Origin: Bedellia somnulentella
Lineage: Eukaryota > Arthropoda > Insecta > Lepidoptera > Bedelliidae
NCBI GenBank assembly: GCA_963576735.1
Contig: OY755177.1
Location: 4,030,001 to 4,094,000 of the forward strand
Direction: 5' to 3'
Length of the DNA: 64,000 bases
Notes under the pieces: model-generated
What the model saw: the letters and a program-made list of their open reading frames with translations, nothing else
Database searches by the model: none
What the model was told of the DNA's origin: nothing
Shown here: piece by piece, positions 20,942-32,050 of the stretch
How positions within the stretch are numbered: position 1 is the first letter of the stretch
How the letters are laid out: every line of letters starts with the position of its first letter
Position numbers and translations under genes: made by a program

Positions 20942-21650
20942 GATGATGCTATTAGGCTATTATATCGTAAAGATTAGGTTATATGGCCTATAACCTAAGC
21001 TTTAGGATATTGAATATATTTGACGAATCACCTAACCTAAGCATGATCAAAATAGCATCATCATTAATCTATTCACCATCCTCTAACCTACCTGTAAAAG
21101 CAATAATATCCGTAAAAACCTGCACGCTTAGAACAAAAAGCCTGTGCGCTATTTCTTCGAGCTTAAGTTGTTAATAAAAAGCGCAGTAAACATAGAGAAG
21201 CTCGATAAATAACACCAGCTCCCGTTGTATGTGAATTACACGTATAAAGTAGGTGATGTCGCCGCATCGGCATTGTAATGGCCCTATTTGCTGGTGTAAT
21301 AACCTCGAGCCGATAGAATTCATAGATATGTAAGAACAAAGATGTGGCGAAAACAATAGGGACTTACTGCCTTTGGATGTGGCCAAATGACCTAGATAGG
21401 GTTGTTACTTATCATATTTGTTACGTCAATAATATTGGTAAGATTACTAATATAAATAAAGCGTATCATCAAATTATATTATACCTATCATCTTAATACT
21501 CACGACGATTGTTACGGTTGCCGTCGGTAGCGTATGACGCGACTAATTGGGTATTTAGGGTAGGGTATGATTGCAGGACGATGTACTGGAAACCTATAAA
21601 GAATCTTTTAACTAAAAATATTTTCTATAGAGAATATGCTCAAAAAGGGC
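20942..21650. other. Non-coding stretch, nothing recognised
   Basis: Contains repeated gcctata / aacctaa words at 20950-21040 but no gene. Confidence 0.4.
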
Positions 21651-21806
21651 CAAAAAGTGTCTGAAGTATGAAGACTAAAAGAGCATGTATGAAAATATTG
21701 ATGGATGTGAATGCAGTTAGATAGTTTTGCCATGACCGCACAACGTGGTGATCCATAGTCTCTGCCTATCCCAAAGGGCACTAACGTTGTGGATAATTGT
21801 ATGTAG
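21651..21806 (+). mobile_element. LINE3 3' end
   Basis: Degenerate coding end (agtatgaagactaaaagagc, 'gatggatgtgaatgcag'), then 'catagtctctgcctatccc' and a worn tail. A SINE1 follows within a few bases. Confidence 0.75.
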
Positions 21807-21813
21807 ATAATAT

Positions 21814-21991
21814 TACTGTGTATTGTTGGCTTATAATACCTCATTACTTCCGGTTGGTGTACGTAAGAGGCGACTAACGGTATAATAGCTTTTAAGGGAT
21901 TTTTGGGTGATGCGGTTGGAGACCCATCACCACTACCCTACCCCGTCTAGGGATTTCTAGTCGTGAGTATTTGTATGTATGTATGTATGTA
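21814..21991 (+). mobile_element. SINE1 copy with internal deletion
   Basis: Lacks about 60 bp between 'gacccatcaccac' and 'taccctaccccgtctag'. It ends gtcgtgagtatttg plus (TATG)n. Confidence 0.85.
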
Positions 21992-22335
21992 TAATATAGA
22001 TATGGTTCGTGATGAGCTCGTAGAGATATCATAATCACGTGACACTGTCACGTGGAGTTCCTGAAAAAAACTATAGTCTTGAAATTGTCATTAAACGACA
22101 ACCCTGAATATATGTAACATACTCGTACTAAAAGGAAATTATACTAGTTATTACTTGCAAATGGTATCAAAATCCAATGATCAATGCTATTAAATTTGAC
22201 GACCATTTTCTATGGAACTAATGAGTCTTAGAGCAGATTACGTCTCTGGGCGTGAATAAAATTAGGATTTAAATGTTTTGCATACATGGAACTAAAAACA
22301 AATATCATTAAATACTTTAATTTGACATTTACTAA

Positions 22336-22566
22336 ACATAAATATATACTCACGGCTATAAATCCCTAGAAGGGGTAGCCAGAGCTAAGGAATTAGAAAT
22401 TTCTTAGCCACTTTTGGAAATATGAATTTTGGAAAGGTTGTTGGTGATGGGTCTCCAACCGCATCGCCCAAAAATCCCTTAAAGGCCCCAATACCGTTTG
22501 TCGCCTCTTACGTACACCCCCCCGGAAGAAATGGGATAGTGCTATTCTAATGCGACACTTCGCAGC
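22336..22566 (-). mobile_element. SINE1 copy (subfamily A)
   Basis: Near full length on the minus strand; a short deletion removes part of the cttttccccactc-to-tattttac block. Confidence 0.88.
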
Positions 22567-23489
22567 TATTATTATTATTATTCACTAAACTATTTGGACA
22601 ATATAAAGCAGTGAATAAACTGATAGAATTGCATTGGTTGGGTACTGCGAGTCTCGCATGTAATATCTAGGTAATCATACAATCCTATGCAATTATACAA
22701 TTCAATAGATTATTTATTGGTAATTCTATTGATACTAAACACTAATATAGCTGCCATACAAAAGTAAATGGTAATTTGAAGTGTTCTGACACTTGTAATT
22801 CGACCCGCGGACTACCCACTTAGTCGTTGCCGCGGGCAGCAGCTCCGCGCCATTACGACCTAGCGCCCCGCTCTTGAAAGGCTAAGTTTTTAGGGTGCCA
22901 TAACTAAAAGGCAGAATGGTATGAATTTGGTAGAAAGACCCCGGTGTACTTCCTCAACCGTCACTAGACAGTCCTGAAAATTTTACACAATTTTAATTCA
23001 TGTTGCCGCAATAAAAATAATACGAAATAACAAAATATATTAAATGCGAGTACTTTCAGTAGGCTTTCATATAAAAAACATGCATTATGAATTTAAAATT
23101 TCGCAGAATTGTACGCAAAATTTATAAATTCATCAAAAATGATATGTTCACAGGATATTGAGTTATATTATTCACACTTATACAATGCCTTTTTTATATT
23201 TATGGCAAAATTCATTGAAACCGTGTACCATTTTCGGTAAAATTAAATAGCGTAAAATTTTACTCTGGCGTGCAATCGGGCAAAGTGCTTCAAACATTAC
23301 GGTTGATATGCTAAAAAGCCTGCGTCAGTTTTTTTTTATTCAGCCCGAATTGTTGTAAATTAAGAAACTTACAAAATTTGCACCGTAAAGTTATATATTT
23401 TATAGCCCGCTGAAAATCTAACGAAAGAAGATAAGTTAACCAGGAATTTACAGAAGATACCCTAGAAATGAACACAATGTATTATATGA
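22567..23489. other. Non-coding stretch with a GC-rich patch
   Basis: No gene. 22796-22887 is markedly CG-rich (cgacccgcggac, gccgcgggcagc, gctccgcgcc) within otherwise AT-rich DNA, and I cannot assign it to a family. Confidence 0.4.
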
Positions 23490-23622
23490 TTTCACCACCA
23501 ACAATCTTTATTTTGCCATCTTTTCCCCACTCAACTTTCCAAAAGTGGCTCAGAAGTTTCTTATCCTTAGCTCTGGATCCCCTTCTAAGGATTTATAGCC
23601 GTGAGTATATGTATGTATGTAT
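23490..23622 (+). mobile_element. SINE1 copy, 5' truncated
   Basis: Starts at 'tcaccaccaacaatc' and retains the 3' half with (TATG)n. A second SINE1 begins 11 bp after its tail. Confidence 0.85.
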
Positions 23623-23632
23623 TATATATTTT

Positions 23633-24306
23633 CTGTGTAGTGTTGGCTTAGAGTAGCACTACCCCATTTCTTCCGGTGGGTGTACGTCCAAGCTTAAACG
23701 TCTTCTTAAGAATCACTTCCTGGAGTTGTGTCCTTAAGTTACCAAACTTGAGGATATAATTCTAGGAAGATCGATAAAGGTTAAGTAGGTATATCTCAGA
23801 AGTTAATCGCTAGTTTTTAAGAGGCAACTGTTATTGTTATAGTTATGTATATAAAACGTTAGTGCGCGCTGCTGCGCCGTATGCTGTAATTAGTAATAAG
23901 TAGTGGCTGGTCTACGGCTCGGCCGCGGGTCGAGTGGTGGGGGTCGAAGGACATCTCCCCGCGATCGTGCTGTGGATCAGCCATTGCAATTTACTTTGTT
24001 TGTTTAACACTCCATGTTTCTTATATCCGCCAACAAACTACTATGTAGTTTGGCGGAATTATTGTAAACAAATTTTGTATGTTATTAAAACGAAATAAAG
24101 CATTTAAAAAAAAAAAACGTAAGAGGCGCCTAACGGTATTGTGGCTTTCAAGGGATTTTTGGGCGATGCGGTTGGAGACCCATCACCAACAACCTTTACT
24201 TTACAACCTTTACCCACACAACTTTCCAAAAGTGGTTGGGGAATTCCTAATTCCTTAGCTCTGGCTAACTTTTCTAGGGATTTGAGCCGTGAGTATATGT
24301 ATGTAT
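23633..24306 (+). mobile_element. SINE1 copy split by a LINE tail
   Basis: The halves 23633-23687 and 24117-24306 join at gtgtacgt/aagaggcg to give a subfamily-A SINE1. Confidence 0.88.
23688..24116 (+). mobile_element. LINE-D 3' end nested in SINE1
   Basis: About 430 bp of LINE 3' end with a 12-base A tail (aataaagcatttaaaaaa...), flanked by acgt at 23684-23687 and 24117-24120. It has a GC-rich 3' UTR segment (cggctcggccgcgggtcg) and a hairpin ccgccaa...ttggcgg near 24028-24056. Its clade is unknown. Confidence 0.8.
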
Positions 24307-24315
24307 TATATAATG

Positions 24316-24513
24316 TTTCACGCTCATGGCTATAAATCCAAAAAACGGGTACCTAACCAGATCTTAAGGCTTAATAAAATAAAGGCTGCTGGTGACGGAT
24401 CTCAATCCGCATTGCCCAAGAATCACTCAAAGAGCTCCAATACACTAAGTCGCCTCTTACGACAGCCACGGGAAGAAATGGATTAGTGCTATCGTAAGCC
24501 GACATTACACGAC
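24316..24513 (-). mobile_element. SINE1 copy, diverged
   Basis: Minus strand, tail-to-tail with the preceding SINE1; the middle is partly deleted. It ends 'gccgacattacacgac'. Confidence 0.8.
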
Positions 24514-24726
24514 ATGACATTACTTTACAAAGTACCTTTTTCTTTTAACGTTACCATAAATACTTTATAGTAAAGAAATATTATCCTGCAAAATCTAGTG
24601 CTAGGTATATATTTAACACAATTTATGCAAAGCCATGTAAAAAAGTCGTACAAGTACATTTAACGGTGGGGCATTATTGATGAAAAGATGTAAGCATATA
24701 CTTTGCGAGCAACTAAATGTTTAAAA

Positions 24727-24966
24727 ACATATATACTCACGGCTATAAATCCCTAGAAGGGGTAGCCAGAGCTAAGGAATTAGAAATTTGTCAGCCACTT
24801 TTGGAAATGTGAGTGGGGAAAAGATGGCAAAAATAAAGGTTGTTGGGGATGGGTCTCCAACCGCATCGCCCAACAATCCCTTAAAGCCCAAATACCGTTA
24901 GTCGCCTCTTACGTACACCCACCGGAAGAAATGGGGTATTGCTATTCTAAGCCGACACTACACAGC
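24727..24966 (-). mobile_element. SINE1 copy (subfamily A)
   Basis: Full length on the minus strand, close to the family consensus. Confidence 0.9.
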
Positions 24967-26048
24967 AATGTTTAAAAAGAACCATTAAAGAAAAAGATAC
25001 AGAAAGAAAGATAGTATTTATTCAATGTCTAAGGGTACATATATAACAAAATACAAACAATTCACAAGTTATTATCGCCAAATTAAAAGTACATTGTAAG
25101 TAAAACGTAAAAATATTTTTATAACGCTACATTGTAATGTATCTTTGACCTCAACGTACAATAAAAAAACACTAAACGCCTTAACGCGTTATACTGCAAA
25201 TAAACACCAAAGGATCAATGCACTGGTGTGTACTTTGTACAAAAATGGTTTGCGAAAACTTTGCAGGCGAATTCTCTAGTGTTAAATACAACATTCGAAT
25301 GCGGTATATTCGAGTTTAAAATAAGATTCGGCGGAACCGAATCGGGGCGAATGCTATCTCTACCGCTTTATGGCTTTGTTGCATCCGCTCTCTTGCTGCG
25401 AATCGACCGTTACAGCTAGTTAGAGTGAAATTTCACCACGTACTTAAATACTGGAGGAAACCTTCGAAACTGCTTCTGATTTATGTATTGAAGCCCGCTC
25501 TTTGAACCGTTTATTTTAACTCCAACGTGTAAAATATAAATCGTACATTTATATCTTTCTCTTGGGAATATTACAGTTATTCGAGATTAAATATATCAAA
25601 TTTTTCATTCGGGCGCTTTTCGTATTTTACGCGAATTTTTCACAGCAAATCTCTAGAAACAGTTTGAGATAAAATTTGAGTAACGTATGTTAGTTAACCA
25701 TGCTTACGTTAGTTTCACATCCACGGTTCCTATGAAATATTGTTTACTGTCAAATTTACCTAAAATACTTTAGCGACTATAAATAATCGTACATATGCGA
25801 AGTAGTATGTAAAAGGTATGTAGTTTATTTTTGAGCTTCACAGCCCAGCTAGCTAGCAAGAGCATTTTTTTAACTAGATAACGCATGGTATAACAGCAAT
25901 CTCCTTCGCACATAGTATCGCATATTTTTATTTCATTCTTGGCTACCGAGTAACGATAAAATAACTCTCGAGCTAGGCCTCCGAAAAATAGGCAACTGAC
26001 CAAGGTGATATTAAGCACAGAAAAGAGATAGCCAGTAATATACACTTA
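24967..26048. other. Non-coding stretch, nothing recognised
   Basis: Over 1 kb without repeats or genes that I can name. Small frames near 25228-25419 (+) and 25770-26045 (-) show no motif. Confidence 0.4.
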
Positions 26049-26300
26049 TTTAATTTATCGTGGTTGTTAACGGTGAGGGAAAACATCGTGAGGAAACCCA
26101 CATGACAGAGTTGTACTTAGTCATGTGACAGTGTATTCGTACAAAACAGCGATAGGCCTGCCCCGTATCACGTGAGTACACTGTCCATGCAAAACGTGGG
26201 TACTCTGAACACCAGGTGTCAAAGTCACGTGATGTTCAGAAGTATTAGTACCTCCGCCAATCCCTTCGGGGATATTCGGCGTGAACGTTTATGTTTATAT
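26049..26300 (+). mobile_element. SINE2a copy, 5' truncated
   Basis: Begins at 'tttatcgtggttgttaacgg', lacking the tRNA head, and ends cggcgtgaacgtttatg. It is close in sequence to the full copies. Confidence 0.88.
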
Positions 26301-26646
26301 TTTATTTATTAGTAGTTATTAGCTAAATCCAATTTAATCTTGTGGTTCATTCACCAAAAGCGGTTGGTACTAATTTCGTAGTTTCACCGCAAATGTATTG
26401 ACAAGTACAATAATAGTTCATTTGATCGCTAATGAAACCACGATGAAACATACGTTACTGACATACACTAAATTACCAATACTATCCCGTAAGAGATTCT
26501 TAGAACTTTAAAACTAATAATTATTTCACCACAGTAATAGTAATAAAATGGACAGGTAAAAGAATACTCGGAATAATAATTACATAATTTAACATTTTTA
26601 GGACAAACGACATTATAAATATAACAACTAAAAGCAAAACTGAAGA

Positions 26647-26957
26647 CTGTGTAGTGTCGCCACTACCCCATTTCTTCCGGTGGGTGTACGTAAGAGGCGA
26701 CTAACGGTATTGGGGCTATTAAGGGATTTTTAGGCGATGCGGTTGGAGACTCATCACCAACAACCTTTATTTTTACCATCTTTTCCCCACTCTACTTTCC
26801 AAAAGTGGCCGAGGAACTTCTAGTTCCTTAGCTCTGGCTACCCCTTCTAGGGATATATAGCCGTGAATATATGTATGTATGTATGTAAAAGCAAAACATA
26901 ATTCTGAACCTCTGGGTATATGTTTTTGGGATTTATAGCCGTGAATATAAGTATGTT
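26647..26957 (+). mobile_element. SINE1 copy plus tail scrap
   Basis: 26647-26887 is near full length but lacks gcttagaatag after gtgtagtgtc. A separate tail scrap (gggatttatagccgtgaat) lies at 26929-26957. Confidence 0.85.
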
Positions 26958-27026
26958 GTAACATACAAGCATATGGTTTTTGGCATAATAATCTCGCCCT
27001 TTGAAGACATGTTTCTTTTATTACAG

Positions 27027-27224
27027 ATACAAGGGACTGCAGATATCTGTATGTTATTGCAATTATCTCATTATCTACACGCGTTTCCTAGTCAAATTTC
27101 GTCTACAGGGGGCGCAAGTAATTCGATTCTCTAGAATCATCCAATATTATCAGAGAGCAGAAGAGAAGTATGCTTCTAATCTAAAACATAATGTACTAAA
27201 AAGACTAAAAGTTACTGAAAATAG
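27027..27224 (+). CDS. Candidate internal exon of an unknown host gene
   Basis: Preceded by a good splice acceptor (tttcttttattacag) and followed by a good donor (ag|gtaaga). The 198-nt interval is open in one frame, with one base completing a codon at the start and two bases left at the end, so phase would be kept. The frame includes YYQRAEEKYASNLKHNVLK, loosely like the RAxxExxYAxxL motif of F-BAR domains. That resemblance is short and may be chance. A shorter exon using the later ctacag (ending 27108) is possible. If real, the window lies within introns of a plus-strand gene. No adjoining exon was found. Confidence 0.25.
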
Positions 27225-27634
27225 GTAAGATTAAAGAAAATTACCAACAGTACCATATATGTACTTGTTAAAAAGTAGTGTTGGGAAACTCAGTGTACAT
27301 GATAGGTACGCAATTCATAGCATACCCGTATTCCGTTTGAAGCAAGCACTCAATATTTCACGTGTGTTCTCTGCGGCATTCGCAACCGTGCGGAGTAATT
27401 TGCCAATAATCTCTGGGTCATAACTGAGCTGGAGAAGGAGAGCGTTATTATCCGTGAATGATTTCTCACCAACTTATTACTGCTAGAGGTTGTGAGTTGG
27501 AAACTTTCGATTGGAATGGTATATATTTCACTTGAATAAGTAGTACTTTATTTAGAGTTTGCTTGTGTCGGCCTTGGTATGGATAGCCATTAGACTATGT
27601 GTTTTACTGTCAGATTATCAAATAATGAAGATTT

Positions 27635-27861
27635 GCCGTGTAGTCCCGGCATAGAATATCACAACCCCTCTCCACCCACGGATGTCGCTTTATAAGTAGT
27701 TTTTGGGCGATGCGGTTGGAGTGGAGACCCATCACCAACGATACTTTATTTCTACCATCTTGTCCCCTATCAACTTAAAAATGTGGCTGAGGAGTTTTTG
27801 ATTTGATTGATGAGTTGATTTTCAGAAGTATTAGTACCTCTGCCAACCCCTTTGGGAATAT
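27635..27861 (+). mobile_element. SINE1 body joined to a SINE2 tail
   Basis: 27635-27800 is an older-variant SINE1, with a duplicated ggagt giving 'gttggagtggagacc'. Then, after about 20 bp, 27823-27861 is a SINE2 3' end (cagaagtattagtacctctg). It could be a chimera or two adjacent insertions. Confidence 0.7.
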
Positions 27862-27862
27862 A

Positions 27863-28965
27863 CTGGGGCAGAAGAGATGGATTTATCGGCGGTTTTCCAA
27901 AGAAAATAAGTTTATTAGTAATTTAATGAATAAAAACTGGATAAGATTTGTATTTTGTCACTTCTATAGCCAATAGGATAAAATGAGAGAATGATCCAAA
28001 ATTTTCTTCAGCTATTTGCACAATGAATGATACTGTACGCCTGTTACAAAGTTTTAATAACTGACTTAGAACAAAACCTCAAAGTTTTATCTACTCAGAA
28101 AAGTCCAAAGTCTACCACTGAGAACAATGTGCCTATCTTCTCCTCCGTCGCTTCAAATCTAATTTATATTCAGATGTCTATCCAAATCATAGAGCAAGTA
28201 AATAGCAAAAGATATCGGAACACAAATTAACGATCATAAATTGTACTAAAATTTCACTGAACCGTTGGTTTCATGCATAATGCTGAATCTTTTCGAATTA
28301 ATAATCGTTGTTTTATACAGGATAAAGACGGGATTTGAGACCAGATTGTAGACTTATGGCGACGTTTACTCAACTAAAGTATTTCAGTTGATAAAATTTT
28401 CTAAAGAAATGTGTCTTGTAGAAAACTTGATGTCGTCCTAAGTACACACATTTATTTACTGATACCACCTAAGAATATTACTACTAATGGCAGGAGCAGT
28501 TTGGTGATATTAGTATAAGTTAGTAACCGACTACAAAAAAGAGAAGGTTCGCGATTGTTACTTTGCACCTCCCTAATTATTTTGATATGTTTTGCGAACT
28601 GATAGGTTTCTGGTGACCCTACGACCAGCCTGTATGGCTTCACCTTAAAGTTTGTTAAATTGGCTAAGCTAAATTGGTACAAAAAAAACCCTTATTTATT
28701 CACCAATTATTTATTCCAATCGATATGTTCTTACTCTAGTTTTAGTTCCATAAAAAAAATACTATTATTTTTGAAATATATAAATATTACTGAAAAACGA
28801 TTATGTAGATGGCAATAGTATTACTTTGACGGTGTCTTAATTTATGATAAATAAACCAATGAATTAGTGCGATTTCTAAAAATCTGTAATTTTTTTATGA
28901 TTTTAGTATGTATATTCATGCCATATATTTTATACTATAGACATCGCTAATTTGAGAATCGCGTA
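27863..28965. other. Non-coding stretch, nothing recognised
   Basis: No repeats or genes that I can name. Confidence 0.4.
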
Positions 28966-29087
28966 CTCATCACCAACATTAGTTATTTAAAAGCTTTTCT
29001 CCACTCAAGTTCTAAAAGTGGCTACGGACTTTTTTATTCTGATTATTTTATTTACCCTTTTTTGGGATGTATAGCCGCGAGTAGAAA
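28966..29087 (+). mobile_element. SINE1 3' half, old
   Basis: From 'gtactcatcaccaaca' to 'gggatgtatagccgcgag', without a clear TATG tail. Confidence 0.6.
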
Positions 29088-29979
29088 TAGATTATGTTAA
29101 TGCTTCACAATTTTATTTTTATCAAACTTTAAACTTTATTGAATTATTCTAACTAGAGAATGAGTCAAATATTTATATAGGTGTATTTATTGATTTAATT
29201 ATTAATTTAAGTTAGTTTTAAGATTTTAAATAATCATTTAATTTAATTTTATAATAATGTTAGCAATGTTTTGAATTATTTCGATTTCCAAAATGAATGA
29301 TGTCATTAGCCTATAGTTGATATGTGTCCTTTAAATTTAAATATTTTCTAAGATTGTGTACTATTTTCACTGTTGGCAATCCGTAATAAATAAATAAAGA
29401 TTATAAATTGAAAATATAATAAGTACTTGACAGAAAGAAACTACAATAAATTGTATTTGCTAAAAACTGGACAAAGTAAATTGTTTGTAACCAACGAACC
29501 GGCTGAATCAGGACTGACAATTATTACTACTGATATTTGTTACAGATCTAACAAGAAACTAATACAGATTGGAACAAAAACTGTCGTAAGTAAAGAGCCA
29601 ATTAGGCAGCTTATCTGATTTACAATATTCCAAGTAATAAGGTAATGCTGTCAATGTAGGAACTCAATCTTCTTATCTTCAATAAAGTATCGGTAAATGG
29701 GCTGCCAATCCATCGGAAAAGAAATGTTTACCTTCTCTGAAAGAGAAATCATGTCGTACTTTATATGCTCGTATGTTAATTTGTAAAGGAGACAAATATA
29801 GAAAATATTTTAGCGTAAAATATTTACGTCAGAGATATAGAGATGATTTTTGGTAAATGAAAATGTTTGGTTTCAGTTTATTCAGCGCTTATGGAAAATA
29901 ATATGCGTACCTATTATATAAAAAATATTATTTCTTATATGTATTTTTGAGTGCTTGAGTGAGTAGGTATACTTTTGTT
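29088..29979. other. Non-coding AT-rich stretch
   Basis: 29100-29410 is extremely AT-rich and ends in 'aataaataaataaagatt', which may be an old LINE 3' tail. No coding part is identifiable. Confidence 0.4.
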
Positions 29980-30208
29980 TTGTTGGCTAAGAATAACACT
30001 ACCCGTGGGTGTACGTAAGAGGCGACTAGCGGTATTGGGGCTTTTAAGGGATTTTATAGCGATGCAGTTAGAGACCCATTTTACCAACAACCTTTATTTC
30101 ACCATCTTTTACCCACGCAACTTCCAAAAGTGGCTGAAGAATTTCTAATTATTTAGCTCTTGCTATCCCTTCAAGGTATTTATAGCCGTGAGTAGATGTA
30201 TGTATATG
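29980..30208 (+). mobile_element. SINE1 copy, short at the 5' end
   Basis: Starts within the family at gttggctaagaataacac and lacks the 'ccatttcttccggtg' block. It ends agccgtgagtagatg. Confidence 0.82.
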
Positions 30209-30666
30209 TTTGAGAAAACATTGCGATGTGAAGAAATAGCAGTCTTATGGGTGCGAACCCGCAGAGGAGAAAAATATTTATTACTTACAGACCCTTAAAC
30301 GACATTATATTACAGGGACGCTGCGTTTTATTATATTATTCGCTACATAACTTTTAAAGGTTTTTTTGGGTAGCCGACACAAAAAATGATTTTCGCAACT
30401 ATCCAAAGTCCGTCCCGACATTCTTGCGTCTAAAATGATATTTTCCTTAATATATTTTACGAAATTTTATGGGCTTTTACTTGCTTTGTCCACCTACAAA
30501 AAGGTACGATGAAAGTGGTTGCAAGTATGCAGAATATTTAATGCATATTATACCATAGATCTTCTGGCTTTTGTAGAAAGTTTTATTAAGGTTTCATCTC
30601 GCTTTTGCTCATTTATTAAGTATAAAATAAGTCATGTTAACACATACTATAGAACAAATAATAGTA
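30209..30666. other. Non-coding stretch, nothing recognised
   Basis: No gene seen. Confidence 0.35.
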
Positions 30667-30793
30667 ATATACTCACGGTTTATTGCGACAAAAGGGTAGC
30701 TACGGCTTTGGAAACAACAATCTGTCAGCAACGTTAGGCGGCACAGTCTATATTTTCAGTGACGGATTTCCAATCATATCGACCACCAAGAGC
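30667..30793 (-). mobile_element. SINE1 remnant, strongly diverged
   Basis: Minus strand: 'atactcacggtttattgcg', 'aagggtagctacggctttgg', 'gtgacggatttccaatca'. Confidence 0.5.
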
Positions 30794-30799
30794 ATATAA

Positions 30800-30826
30800 A
30801 TCGGATGGATGAAAGTAAAATGGCGG

Positions 30827-30873
<47 letters not shown>

Positions 30874-31090
30874 CCAATGTGGATATTGTTGTTACGAGAG
30901 GATGGCCGCGCAAGACTTTTAAAAACCAGATGAAAACGTTCTTACAAAGGCGAAAGTCCGAAGTGAAAATAGTAAAAGAGCATGTATGAAAATAATAATG
31001 AATGTTAGGCAAGCAAGGGAGATTTGTCAGGATCGTGCAATCGATAGTCTCTGCCTCCCCGAATGGGAACTAACGGCGTGAGTATAAATA
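30800..31090 (+). mobile_element. LINE3 3' end with a (TA)n expansion inside
   Basis: The coding part RMDESKMAGDIY matches the LINE3 pattern. The run of TA (30830-30872) then expands the Ile-Tyr codons, and LINE3 resumes at 'agccaatgtggatattgtt'. It continues through the usual tail (gggaactaacggcgtgag). The frame is degenerate after the microsatellite. Confidence 0.8.
30830..30872. repeat. (TA)n microsatellite
   Basis: About 21 uninterrupted TA units, within a LINE3 copy. Confidence 0.95.
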
Positions 31091-31787
31091 AGTAAGTTCG
31101 AGATTAGACTGCAGAGTTCAAGTACAAATATGAAACCCAGTTCATAAAATTGTCAGCTATTATCGTCAGTATTTAGTGTACTGTACGCAATATAGTGCGA
31201 ACGATGTCGTTGAGACATAAAACAAATAGAGTTTCCTCAAACATTAGTGATGACGCCGAAGAAGGAGCCAATAAATTAGGAAGGAAGGGAATACAGTTGA
31301 ATGGGTACCATGCTTTTTACTGATATTATATTTTTAAATAAAATACGAACTATTGGATTTAGGGAGAGCTTAATAAGTTTGAATTATGTTTAGGAGAACC
31401 AAGGTTTAGGTTATATGGTATAAGACCTACGAATATATTATCTATGCGGGATCAATTATTTCAGGTCTATATCCTTCAAAAGGGGTTAAAAAGCTAGGGT
31501 ATCAAAATTGCTACATAGGAAAATTAAAATTTTAGCACTGGTAGTTTTACAAAAATAAAACATGTTAAATACCAGGACGATAGCTTTGGGAAAGCAAAAC
31601 GTTTTTCAAACTATATTTGTTCTATCAGCCACAGGCTATATCGGGATCCTCCCAACTATTTGTTTTCAGCAAAAGCCTTTGCAATTTAGTACAACATGTG
31701 GTCCTGAATCTATATTGAAAAACGAGGAGGTGTTATTCATGTGTATTCTTTTTTAAAATATGTTACTAATTTTTTTATGTGTAACTT
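31091..31787. other. Non-coding stretch, nothing recognised
   Basis: No gene or repeat that I can name. Confidence 0.4.
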
Positions 31788-32028
31788 ACATACATACATA
31801 TACTCACGGCTATAAATCCCTAGAAGGGGTAGCCAGAGCTAAGGAATTAAAAATTCCTCAGCCACTTTTGGAAAGTTGAGTGGGGAAAAGATAGTAAAAT
31901 AAAGGTTGTTGGTGATGGGTCTCCAACCGCATCTCCCAATGTTTCCTTAAAAGCCCCAATACCGTTAGTCGCCTCTTACGTACACCCACCGGAAGAAATG
32001 GGGTAGCGCTATTCTAAGCCGGCACTAG
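31788..32028 (-). mobile_element. SINE1 copy (subfamily A)
   Basis: Near-consensus full-length copy on the minus strand. It is followed immediately by a plus-strand tail scrap (gagtatatgtatgtatg, 32031-32050), the remains of an older copy it seems to have entered. Confidence 0.88.
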
Positions 32029-32050
32029 GGGAGTATATGTATGTATGTAT

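Noticed and set aside
29546..29585. A 40-nt micro-exon between ttgttacag and gtaagt
   Set aside because: Good splice consensus on both sides, but too short to judge by eye and with no neighbouring exon.
30734..31012. Minus-strand frame with an Ile-Tyr repeat
   Set aside because: Antisense of LINE3 and its TA microsatellite.
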